Origin: Bacilli bacterium
Lineage (GTDB): Bacteria; Bacillota_I; Bacilli_A; RF39; UBA660
Direction: 5' to 3'
Assembly: GCA_017888105.1 (NCBI GenBank)
Contig: JAGHGS010000155.1
Span: forward strand, 1 to 5,080
DNA length: 5,080 nucleotides
Part shown: piece by piece, positions 1 to 5,080 of the stretch
How positions within the stretch are numbered: position 1 is the stretch's first letter
How the letters are laid out: every line of letters starts with the position of its first letter
The notes under the pieces: generated by a model
Told to the model about the DNA's origin: nothing
The model's database searches: none
The model's input: the letters and a program-made list of their open reading frames with translations, nothing else
Translations under genes and position numbers: made by a program

Positions 1-5
1 ATTTG

Positions 6-36
6 ATAGAGTAATTTTGTGATTTACTCTATTTTT
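6..36 (+). terminator. Intrinsic (Rho-independent) terminator of an upstream gene
   Basis: Bases 6-14 (atagagtaa) pair perfectly with 24-32 (ttactctat) around a 9-base loop, and the 3' arm runs straight into a T tract (32-36, then ATTT). This is the layout of an intrinsic terminator reading on the + strand. The stem is AT-rich (only two G-C pairs), so it may be weak. There is no T tract on the other side, so it should not act on the - strand. It probably ends a gene just left of the window, separating it from the small-protein genes that follow. Confidence 0.7.
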
Positions 37-49
37 ATTTAGTAATTTA

Positions 50-58
50 TGTTACAAT
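50..58 (+). promoter_or_regulatory. Extended -10 promoter for the two small membrane-protein genes
   Basis: TGtTACAAT at 50-58 is a TGn extended -10 element with a 5/6 match to TATAAT, placed just downstream of the terminator. The position 17 bases upstream (30-35, TATTTT) is a poor -35, which is tolerated by extended -10 promoters. Transcription would start near base 65, leaving a very short leader. This is inferred from sequence only. Confidence 0.5.
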
Positions 59-77
59 ATTTTAAGAGGTAGGAGCT

Positions 78-194
78 ATGAAGAAAAAAGAAGTAAAAAA
101 AGAAAATAAAACAATTCGATTATATGAAGCGATCTTTTTTGGAGCTTGTATTTTGTTATTTGTTTTTATGATTTTTAAAATTTGGTGGTGGTAA
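78..194 (+). CDS. Small single-pass membrane protein, 38 aa, unknown function
   Basis: I do not recognise a family. The frame opens at ATG 78 after purine-rich Shine-Dalgarno candidates (AAGAGG at 64-69, AGGAG at 71-75) and ends at TAA 192-194, one base before the next ATG. The product has a strongly basic N-terminus (KKKEVKKENK, residues 2-11), then one hydrophobic helix at about residues 18-33, and ends in K-I-W-W-W. By the positive-inside rule the basic end should be cytoplasmic, with the tryptophans at the outer membrane interface. Good start signals, tight spacing to the next gene and a sensible topology argue that it is real despite its size. It is probably co-transcribed with the 77-aa membrane protein downstream, and the two may work together, but nothing in the sequence says how. 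Confidence 0.6.
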   Translation: MKKKEVKKENKTIRLYEAIFFGACILLFVFMIFKIWWW

Positions 195-195
195 A

Positions 196-429
196 ATGAA
201 AAAAGAGATTAAAATACAAACTTTTATGATCGTTATGGTTATTTTAGTGATATTAGAAATCGTATTACTTGTTGTTTTTAAACCAAATAAGGTTGCAGAT
301 AATTATAGTAGTTTATATTGTCAGGAAGCGGTATGTAATGAAGATGCTAGTATTTGTTATGCTTATGATTTAGATCAAAATGGTGATACCGTTGTTGTTT
401 GGCGAGGAAGCTGTCAAAATGACAATTAA
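196..429 (+). CDS. Small membrane-anchored protein with four extracytoplasmic cysteines, 77 aa, unknown function
   Basis: I recognise no family. Residues 2-8 are charged and residues 9-28 form one hydrophobic helix, which reads as an uncleaved signal anchor; there is no lipobox cysteine near it. The remaining ~48 residues would lie outside the membrane and carry four cysteines (C42, C47, C54, C73), enough for two disulfides or a metal site, among acidic and aromatic residues. It follows the 38-aa gene after a single base, with a GGTGGTGG-type ribosome site at about 184-191 inside the end of that gene, so the pair is likely one transcript. Its own stop is followed by a promoter for ruvX, so it is probably not essential to the downstream operon. 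In many Firmicutes the gene before ruvX encodes IreB (YrzL); this protein does not resemble IreB. Confidence 0.75.
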   Translation: MKKEIKIQTFMIVMVILVILEIVLLVVFKPNKVADNYSSLYCQEAVCNEDASICYAYDLDQNGDTVVVWRGSCQNDN

Positions 430-438
430 TGGTAAGTA

Positions 439-467
439 TTGTCTTTTTATGGAAAATCTGTTAGAAT
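439..467 (+). promoter_or_regulatory. Promoter of the ruvX-mltG-trmR-U32 operon
   Basis: A -35 element TTGTCT (439-444, 4/6 match) and a -10 element TAGAAT (462-467, 5/6 match) are separated by exactly 17 bases. The -10 is preceded by TG at 459-460, making it extended. Transcription would begin near 474, giving a leader of about 19 bases before ruvX with GGTGA at 483-487 as ribosome site. It is the best SigA-type promoter I see in the window, and it lies in the only gap large enough within the gene run. No operator or riboswitch is visible. Confidence 0.6.
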
Positions 468-492
468 ATAACATGTACTTGTAGGTGAAGTT

Positions 493-915
493 ATGCGTTA
501 TTTGGGAATTGATTTAGGAACAAAAACTCTTGGAGTAGCCATTACGGATTCTACGGGGATGGTTGCAAGGCCTCTTAAAGTAATTCGTTTTCCAAGGGAG
601 GAATATGATGTTGCTTTAAAGGAGTTGCAAGAAATATTAAAAGAGTATTCGGTTGCTAAGATTGCTTTAGGTCTTCCTAAGAATATGGACGGGACGGAAG
701 GATTTGCAAGTAAGAGAAGTCGGAATTTTAAAGAAAAACTTGAGAAAATTACTACGATTCCTATTGTTTTTGTCGATGAAAGACTTACTACGATACAAGC
801 AGAGAATATTTTGCTAGAAGCGGATATGAGTAGAAAAAGACGCAAAAGTGTCATTGATGGGGTGGCGGCTGTATTAATTTTAGAAACTTTTATTAAAATG
901 GAGGAAAATAAATGA
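493..915 (+). CDS. ruvX: RuvX/YqgF family putative Holliday junction resolvase
   Basis: This is a cytoplasmic RNase H-fold nuclease of the YqgF family. Members are proposed Holliday junction resolvases and are also linked to 16S rRNA 5'-end maturation (known of the family). At 140 aa it has the full usual length. Visible motifs are the N-terminal strand GIDLGTKTLGVA (residues 5-16) with D7, the loop GLPKNMDGTEG (60-70), VDERLTT (94-100) with E96, and D122 in IDGVAAVLIL. D7, E96 and D122 form the expected acidic metal-binding triad, so the enzyme looks intact. ATG 493 puts the first aspartate at the standard place and has GGTGA 6-10 bases upstream. Its TGA stop overlaps the ATG of the next gene (ATGA), indicating translational coupling. 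In Bacillus this is yrrK. Confidence 0.95.
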   Translation: MRYLGIDLGTKTLGVAITDSTGMVARPLKVIRFPREEYDVALKELQEILKEYSVAKIALGLPKNMDGTEGFASKRSRNFKEKLEKITTIPIVFVDERLTTIQAENILLEADMSRKRRKSVIDGVAAVLILETFIKMEENK

Positions 916-1184
916 ATGAAGAAAAGAATCGTTACTTTACAGTAACTGATAAAAGTGGAAAAACAATAGAGTATGAAATCCTATTTACTTTTGATTCGGA
1001 TGAGACAAAGAAGAGTTATATTGTTTTTACGGATAATACAACGGATGAAGATGGTAGTATTGTAACTTATGCTGCGACTTATGATAAAAATGGTGATACT
1101 CTAGAACTTCAAGATATAGAGACGGATGAAGAGTGGAATTTAATTGAGAATTTACTTTCTAGTATTGAAGAGGCAAGTGAATAG
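912..1184 (+). CDS. DUF1292 family protein (YrzB-like)
   Basis: This is a small acidic protein of 90 aa, close to the usual length of the DUF1292/YrzB family (about 85-105 aa), whose biochemical role is unknown. The family pattern is visible: an opening strand (YFTVTDKSGKTIEYEIL, residues 8-24), a central strand SYIVFTDN (35-42), a strand around IVTYAATYD (50-58), and an acidic helix at the C-terminus (ETDEEWNLIENLL, about 70-82). It has no signal peptide or membrane segment, so it should be cytoplasmic. The start overlaps the ruvX stop by four bases and has GGAGG at 900-904, so translation is coupled to ruvX. Its position between ruvX and mltG matches Bacillus yrzB and supports the assignment as much as the sequence does. 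No catalytic residues can be named. Confidence 0.85.
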   Translation: MNEEKNRYFTVTDKSGKTIEYEILFTFDSDETKKSYIVFTDNTTDEDGSIVTYAATYDKNGDTLELQDIETDEEWNLIENLLSSIEEASE

Positions 1185-1193
1185 AGGATTGTT

Positions 1194-2264
1194 ATGAAAA
1201 AGAAGTTGGTTATTATTCTTGGGGTAATTTTGGCTATTATTATTTTACTTGTTGTTCTTTATTTTTATGGGTTATCGGCAGTTTCTAAAGATGATAAGGT
1301 AGTTTCTTTTACTATTTCTTCGGGAGAGAGTAAAACGGATATTATTGATGCTTTGGATGAGGCTGGACTTATTAAAAGTAAAATTTCTGCTTATATTTAT
1401 GTAGGCTTGCATCGTAATCCTAATTTACAAGCTGGTGAATATGAGTTAAGAGAGAATATGAGTTTAGCGGAAATTTTAGATAAATTTCATAATGGTGATA
1501 TTATTACGGAAGATAATACTTTCAATCTTACTTTTGTAGAAGGAAAAAGACTTTTAAATTATGCAGAAGTAATTAGTGAAGCTACTGGTACGAGTAGGGA
1601 TGATGTGGTTCGTACTCTTGCTGATCCCGAATATTTAAACGAATTAATTGATCAATACTGGTTTTTGTCTGATGATATTTTAAATGAAGAAATCTATTAT
1701 CCTTTGGAAGGTTATTTATTTGCTAGTACTTATGAGTTTTATGAAGGTAGTAGTGTTAAAGATATCATTGTTAAAATGCTTGATGGTATGGATGCTATTC
1801 TAAGTGATTATAAGGAAGAAATTGAAGCAAATAATTATAGTATTCATGAACTTTTAACTCTTGCTAGTATTGTGGAAGTAGAAGGATCTACGAGTGATGA
1901 TCGTGCAGGAGTTGCTGGAGTATTTTATAATCGTTTAAAATCAGGTTGGAGTTTAGGAAGTGATGCTACGACTTATTATGCAGCTCGGGTAGAATTTAGT
2001 GATCGGGATTTATATCTTAGTGAACTTAATGATGTGAATGCTTATAATACAAGACCAGCAGCGATGGCTGGAAAACTTCCAGTTGGTCCAATTTGTTCTC
2101 CAAGTCGCGAATCGATTGAAGCTGTATTAAATCCAGAAGAACATGATTATTATTATTTTGTTGCTGATAAAAATGGGAAGACTTATTTTACCAAAACAGA
2201 TGCAGAACATAATGCAATGATTAATGAATTGAAAGCAAATGGTTTGTGGTACGAATATAATTAA
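1194..2264 (+). CDS. mltG: Endolytic murein transglycosylase MltG (YceG family)
   Basis: MltG cleaves nascent glycan strands at the outer face of the membrane and is thought to help terminate peptidoglycan polymerisation. Residues 5-25 form the single N-terminal membrane anchor. A LysM-like subdomain follows at about 35-102 (VSFTISSGES, then AGEYELRENMSLAEIL). The YceG catalytic domain fills the rest. The catalytic glutamate lies in LASIVEVEG as E228, with E230 following; AGVFYNRL and LGSDATTYYA come next. The C-terminal signature KLPVGPICSPS (about 294-304) and YYYFVADKNGKTYFTKTDAEHN are also present. The usual SDPT is SDAT here, probably a tolerated change. At 356 aa the length is normal and the enzyme looks intact. 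It starts nine bases after the DUF1292 stop with AGAGGA at 1183-1188. The equivalent Bacillus gene is yrrL. It implies a walled cell. Confidence 0.96.
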   Translation: MKKKLVIILGVILAIIILLVVLYFYGLSAVSKDDKVVSFTISSGESKTDIIDALDEAGLIKSKISAYIYVGLHRNPNLQAGEYELRENMSLAEILDKFHNGDIITEDNTFNLTFVEGKRLLNYAEVISEATGTSRDDVVRTLADPEYLNELIDQYWFLSDDILNEEIYYPLEGYLFASTYEFYEGSSVKDIIVKMLDGMDAILSDYKEEIEANNYSIHELLTLASIVEVEGSTSDDRAGVAGVFYNRLKSGWSLGSDATTYYAARVEFSDRDLYLSELNDVNAYNTRPAAMAGKLPVGPICSPSRESIEAVLNPEEHDYYYFVADKNGKTYFTKTDAEHNAMINELKANGLWYEYN

Positions 2265-2282
2265 TTAAGAGGTGAATTTATT

Positions 2283-2876
2283 ATGAAAGAACTTATACTT
2301 GAAATGGAGGAATACGCCTCCCTTAAAAACATTCCAATTATTGAAAAAGATTCAATTGCCTTTATTATGAAATATATCAAAAAAAATAATATTAAAAATA
2401 TTTTAGAAATTGGTAGTGCAATTGGGTATTCTACCATTTTAATGGCAAGTGTTGGACAAGATGTTACGGTTACAACGATTGAAAGAGACGAATCAAGATA
2501 TATGGAATGTTTAAAAAATGTTAAGAAATGTGGTTTTGAAAAGAAGATTAATGTTGTATTTCAAGATGCTTTAGAAGTTAATTTAACTGGTGTTAAATAT
2601 GATATGATTTTTATAGATGCTGCTAAAGGACAATATATTAAGTTTTTTGAGAAATTTAAATATTTTCTTAATGATGGTGGTGTTATTATTACGGATAATT
2701 TGAAATTTCATGGTCATGTTGGAAAATCAAAAGAGATCGAGTCTAAGAATTTGCGTGGACTTGTAGAGAAGATTGAAGATTATATTGAATTTTTGAAGAA
2801 TAATCAAGAATTTGAGACAAATTTCTATGATGTTGGAGACGGGCTTTCCGTAAGTGTTAAAAAAGATGAAAAATAA
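2283..2876 (+). CDS. trmR: SAM-dependent O-methyltransferase, TrmR-like (tRNA 5-hydroxyuridine-34 methylation)
   Basis: This is a class I, metal-dependent O-methyltransferase of the YrrM/COMT-like family. TrmR in Bacillus methylates 5-hydroxyuridine at tRNA position 34 to 5-methoxyuridine. Seen here: SAM motif I ILEIGSAIGYSTI (residues 40-52), the ribose-binding acid E67 in TIERDE, and the metal-binding set D112 in FIDAAKGQY and D138-N139 in IITDN. The 26-residue spacing from D112 to D138 is what I recall for TrmR. At 197 aa it is a little shorter than the Bacillus protein (about 217 aa). AAGAGGTGA at 2267-2275 is a strong ribosome site seven bases before the ATG. The two U32-family genes immediately downstream, in the order of Bacillus yrrM-yrrN-yrrO, favour the tRNA role over caffeoyl-CoA- or catechol-type methylation, which sequence alone could not exclude. 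Its end overlaps the next gene by 11 bases. Confidence 0.88.
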   Translation: MKELILEMEEYASLKNIPIIEKDSIAFIMKYIKKNNIKNILEIGSAIGYSTILMASVGQDVTVTTIERDESRYMECLKNVKKCGFEKKINVVFQDALEVNLTGVKYDMIFIDAAKGQYIKFFEKFKYFLNDGGVIITDNLKFHGHVGKSKEIESKNLRGLVEKIEDYIEFLKNNQEFETNFYDVGDGLSVSVKKDEK

Positions 2877-3666
2877 TTATTTATTACTCGTTACCAATGA
2901 TACAAGTGTATCAAAATTAAAAGAAGAAAGTAATGTTACTTTCCTTTTTCCTATGAATGGATTTACGGTTGGATTTTCTAAAACCTTTTTTCTTGAAGAA
3001 ATTACGGTAGATCATGCTTTTATATTTGTTAATCGCATTTTTAATAGCAAAGAAATTGATGCTTTTAAAGAGTTTATCCGTAGTCTTCCAAAGAATATTG
3101 AAGGCATCGTTTTTGATGATATTGGGGTATTACAAGTGTTAAATACCATTCCCAATCATTTAACTAAAATTTTATTTTTGAATCATTTTAATTGTAACTA
3201 TAAAAGTATTAATACTTATTTAGAATATGTAGATAGTGTTTTAATTAGTACGGATATTACGGAAGAGGAAGTTGGGGAAATTCTTGATTATGCTAAAAAG
3301 CCTCTTGTTTTATATACGTTTGGTTATGTGAATATCATGTATTCTAGAAGATATCTTATTACGAATTATAATGAACATTTTAAAAAAGATGTTTCATCGG
3401 TCAGTAATCTTACAAATGATTTGAAACAATCTTTTAAAATTGTAGAAAATGAATATGGAACTGTTATTTATACGGGAGAACCTTTTAATGGACTTTCTTA
3501 TCGGGGAAAAGCAAATGTCTTATATTATTTTATTAATTCTCTTTTTTTGAGTGATGAGGAAATTGTTGAAATTATTCATAGCGATACCAATTTAGAGGAA
3601 AAATATCCATATCGCTATTTAAGTGATAAGGATACGATTGTGAGAATAAAGGAGAGAAATTTATGA
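2866..3666 (+). CDS. Divergent U32-family protein in the YrrN/TrhP1 position, lacking cluster cysteines
   Basis: Position between trmR and a canonical U32 gene is that of Bacillus yrrN (TrhP1), a partner in making 5-hydroxyuridine at tRNA position 34. Similarity is weak but visible. The stretch FGYVNIMYSRRYLITN (residues 152-167) aligns with QGAMCTSFSGKCVLSN of the neighbouring U32 protein, and VLISTDITEEEVGEI resembles the family's VLARE segment. Both cysteines of that motif are replaced (N156, Y163), and the whole protein has one cysteine (C110), so it should not bind a [4Fe-4S] cluster. At 266 aa it is shorter than YrrN (about 309 aa). The likeliest start is ATG 2866; an in-frame GTG at 2854 would add four residues, and neither has a strong ribosome site, so translation probably depends on coupling to trmR. 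Its TGA overlaps the next ATG. I infer a scaffold or tRNA-binding subunit. Confidence 0.72.
   Translation: MKNNYLLLVTNDTSVSKLKEESNVTFLFPMNGFTVGFSKTFFLEEITVDHAFIFVNRIFNSKEIDAFKEFIRSLPKNIEGIVFDDIGVLQVLNTIPNHLTKILFLNHFNCNYKSINTYLEYVDSVLISTDITEEEVGEILDYAKKPLVLYTFGYVNIMYSRRYLITNYNEHFKKDVSSVSNLTNDLKQSFKIVENEYGTVIYTGEPFNGLSYRGKANVLYYFINSLFLSDEEIVEIIHSDTNLEEKYPYRYLSDKDTIVRIKERNL
3648..3656 (+). promoter_or_regulatory. Strong ribosome binding site for the U32 (YrrO-like) gene
   Basis: AAAGGAGAG lies inside the end of the preceding gene, with GGAG eight bases before ATG 3663. It fixes the start of the U32 gene at the ATGA overlap and should allow its translation independent of its weakly initiated upstream neighbour. 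Confidence 0.7.
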
Positions 3667-5080
3667 TTGAATTACTAGCTCCATCTGGAAATTTAGAACG
3701 TTTAAAAATTGCTCTTTTATATGGTGCTGATGCAGTTTATATTGGAGGGTATGAATATTCATTAAGAGCCAATGCGATTAATTTTAGTCGAGATGAATTA
3801 AAAGAAGCTACTTTGTTTGCTCATCAACATGGTAAGAAAGTTTATGTTACAGTTAATATTGTTTTTCATAATAAAGATTTGGAGGGTTTAAAAGAATATT
3901 TAGAGGAATTAGCAAGCATTCAAGTTGATGCGGTTATTGTCAGTGATATTGCGGTTATCGAAACGATTCGAGAGAATCACATTCCTTTAGAAATTCATTT
4001 ATCGACTCAAGCAAGTACTCTAAATTATGAAGCCGCTTTGTTTTATAAAAAACTAGGTGTTACACGAATTGTTTTAGCAAGAGAAGCTTCTAGAGAAGAT
4101 ATTAAAGATATCAAAGATAAAACCGGACTTGATTTAGAGTGTTTTATTCAAGGAGCAATGTGTACTAGTTTTAGTGGAAAATGTGTTTTATCCAATGTTG
4201 CTACGAATCGAGATTCTAATCGAGGGGGCTGTGCTCAAATTTGTCGTTGGACTTTTCAAATTAATGATGAAGATGAAATTTTTAGTATGACACCAAAAGA
4301 TTTAAATATGTCTATTTATTTAAAAGATATGATGGATATTGGTGTTAATTCTTTTAAAGTTGAAGGAAGAATGCGTTCGGTTTATTATATTGCAACGGTT
4401 ATTTATGAGTATCGTCATTTGATGGATAAAATTAAGAGTAATACTTTAGAGAAACGTGACATACTATATTCTAACGATATTATTAATCGTTGTGCGAATC
4501 GAGAGTCTACTCCTCAATTTTATGATAAGATGCCAACTCATCAAGAACAATACTATTTAGGAAGAGAAGAAATTTCAAATCAAGACTTTTTGGGAATTGT
4601 ATTAGATCAACAAGATGGTAAGATTTTGCTTGAAGAAAGAAATTATTTTCAAGTCGGAGATGTTGTTGAGTTTTTTGGTCCAGAAATGGAAGCTTTTACT
4701 TATCAAATACATAAAATATATGATGAAAATGGAAAAGAAATTGGAATAAAATATAATCAAACAGAAGTAAGAATAGGAGAAGAAAAACAAGTCAGCAATA
4801 CAGAAGAAATAGAACAAATAACAGAAAATGATTCAAAAGATGATGATGCTAGATTAGGAATAATGAGAGTAAATAAAGAAGGAATAAATCCGGATTTTGA
4901 TAAGGATATTAAAGAATATTATTTAGTAGTAGACGAAAATGTTAAGAAATTAGATATAACTGCAGTTCCTACAAATAGTGAAGCACAAATGACAATAACA
5001 GGTAATGAAAATCTTAAAGATGGTTTAAATAAAATTAAGATAAATGTTACATCAAAAGACAAAAGTACAACCAATGAATA
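3663..5080 (+). CDS. yrrO: U32-family tRNA hydroxylation protein (YrrO/TrhP2-like), 3' part replaced by foreign in-frame sequence; runs off the window
   Basis: Residues 1 to about 360 are a canonical U32 protein. LLAPSGN (4-10), GADAVYIGG (21-29), VYVTVN (60-65) and LSTQAS (114-119) are present, and ECFIQGAMCTSFSGKCVLS (159-177) fits the U32 signature completely. C167, C174, C190 and C194 are the likely [4Fe-4S] ligands, and KVEGRMRS follows the usual late pattern. Though named peptidases, such proteins (YrrO/TrhP2, E. coli TrhP) act in prephenate-dependent hydroxylation of tRNA U34, which fits trmR two genes upstream. VVEFFGPEMEAF and DENGKEI begin the usual C-terminal domain, but family similarity then stops, some 50-60 residues short of the normal end (about 420 aa). 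The frame continues open through an acidic linker into a cadherin-like domain and leaves the window without a stop. Codon use changes at the same point. The annotation is firm to about base 4740; beyond that it is doubtful. Confidence 0.85.
   Translation, partial: MIELLAPSGNLERLKIALLYGADAVYIGGYEYSLRANAINFSRDELKEATLFAHQHGKKVYVTVNIVFHNKDLEGLKEYLEELASIQVDAVIVSDIAVIETIRENHIPLEIHLSTQASTLNYEAALFYKKLGVTRIVLAREASREDIKDIKDKTGLDLECFIQGAMCTSFSGKCVLSNVATNRDSNRGGCAQICRWTFQINDEDEIFSMTPKDLNMSIYLKDMMDIGVNSFKVEGRMRSVYYIATVIYEYRHLMDKIKSNTLEKRDILYSNDIINRCANRESTPQFYDKMPTHQEQYYLGREEISNQDFLGIVLDQQDGKILLEERNYFQVGDVVEFFGPEMEAFTYQIHKIYDENGKEIGIKYNQTEVRIGEEKQVSNTEEIEQITENDSKDDDARLGIMRVNKEGINPDFDKDIKEYYLVVDENVKKLDITAVPTNSEAQMTITGNENLKDGLNKIKINVTSKDKSTTNE
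4698..4745 (+). other. Probable chimeric junction inside the U32 gene
   Basis: Family similarity ends within or just after DENGKEI (codons at 4722-4742), and the codon bias shift begins in the same interval: the first ATA codons of the new pattern are at 4707 and 4716. The segment is A-rich and encodes a sequence common in unrelated proteins, so a short stretch here could be shared by two source loci and act as the crossover or mis-join point. The exact base cannot be fixed by eye. Confidence 0.6.
4851..5080 (+). other. Cadherin-like beta-sandwich domain (PF12733-type), partial, in frame with the U32 gene
   Basis: In the same frame as the U32 gene, codons 397-472 read as an Ig-like/cadherin-like repeat. 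It opens with ARLGIMRVNKEG, followed by INPDFDKDIKEYYLVVDENV, LDITAVPTNSEAQMTITGNE, then LKDGLNKIKINVTSKDKSTT. This order (L-x-x-L/M-x-V, P-x-F-x-x-x-x-x-Y, A-x-P-x-x, G-x-N-x-I-x-I-x-V-T-S) is typical of domains in secreted and cell-surface proteins of Clostridia and gut Bacilli. An acidic, low-complexity linker (about residues 377-396) precedes it, and GIKYNQTEVRIG (361-372) could be the last strand of another extracellular domain, for example a cohesin-like one. The domain is cut off by the window end. Its presence on a cytoplasmic tRNA-modification protein without a signal peptide is not expected. Confidence 0.75.

Noticed and set aside
498..854. Open frame of 118 codons on the - strand opposite ruvX
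   Set aside because: It lies wholly inside a well-supported gene, has a hydrophobic low-complexity product of the type produced antisense to AT-rich coding DNA, and shows no family motif.
378..1099. Repeated motif AAAATGGTGATAC at about 379-391 and 1086-1098
   Set aside because: Both copies encode NGDT in unrelated proteins; one short match in AT-rich coding sequence is expected by chance and there is no flanking similarity.
3663..4740. Reading the U32 gene as a collagenase-type secreted protease
   Set aside because: The family label is historical. The cysteine-containing signature, lack of a signal peptide and the trmR neighbourhood fit the tRNA hydroxylation branch better.
4602..4817. Open frame of 71 codons on the - strand near the right end
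   Set aside because: It is opposite the U32 frame, its Phe/Ile/Tyr-rich product merely mirrors Lys/Glu/Asn-rich coding sequence, and it crosses the suspected junction.
4851..5080. Phage or defence-system origin for the right-end segment
   Set aside because: No integrase, repeat, attachment site or phage protein motif is visible; the domain is explained by a surface-protein gene fragment.
1..5080. CRISPR arrays, tRNA or rRNA genes, insertion sequences
   Set aside because: No spaced direct repeats, cloverleaf-like sequence, rRNA motifs, transposase or terminal inverted repeats were seen; nearly the whole window is coding.

Overview
The window is AT-rich, densely coded on the + strand, and looks like the chromosome of a low-GC Firmicute, probably a Bacilli/Erysipelotrichia or RF39-type gut lineage. 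The evidence is strong AT bias with ATT/TTA/AAA-type codons, Shine-Dalgarno sites of the AAGAGG/GGAGG kind, and a gene order matching the Bacillus yrrK-yrzB-yrrL-yrrM-yrrN-yrrO cluster. TGA is a stop codon here (it ends ruvX and the 2866-3666 gene) and Trp is encoded by TGG, so this is not the Mycoplasma code. MltG implies a peptidoglycan wall.

Layout: bases 1-77 hold an intrinsic terminator for an upstream gene outside the window, then an extended -10 promoter. It drives two small membrane-protein genes (78-194, 38 aa; 196-429, 77 aa with four cysteines) that I cannot assign to a known family. A second, better promoter at 439-467 starts the main operon: ruvX (493-915), a DUF1292/YrzB protein (912-1184), mltG (1194-2264), a TrmR-like tRNA O-methyltransferase (2283-2876), a divergent U32-family protein (2866-3666), and a canonical U32/TrhP protein (3663 to the window end). 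The genes overlap or are at most 18 bases apart, so they are probably co-transcribed and partly translationally coupled. No intergenic stretch exceeds 77 bases.

The last three genes form a recognisable tRNA wobble-uridine module. In Bacillus, the U32 proteins YrrN/YrrO (TrhP1/TrhP2) are needed to make 5-hydroxyuridine at position 34, and TrmR (YrrM) methylates it to 5-methoxyuridine. The first U32 paralogue here has lost the cluster-type cysteines that the second retains, suggesting a non-catalytic partner subunit.

The most notable feature is at the right end. The U32 frame stays open, but after about residue 360 it stops resembling the U32 family. It runs through an acidic linker into a cadherin-like beta-sandwich domain, normally found in secreted surface proteins. 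Codon choice changes abruptly at the same place: ATA is 1 of 30 Ile codons before about 4700 and 11 of 14 after. I think this is most likely a chimeric join (assembly artefact, or recombination within a short shared sequence) and less likely a real fusion protein. The right-hand 340-380 bases should not be trusted as part of this locus until checked.
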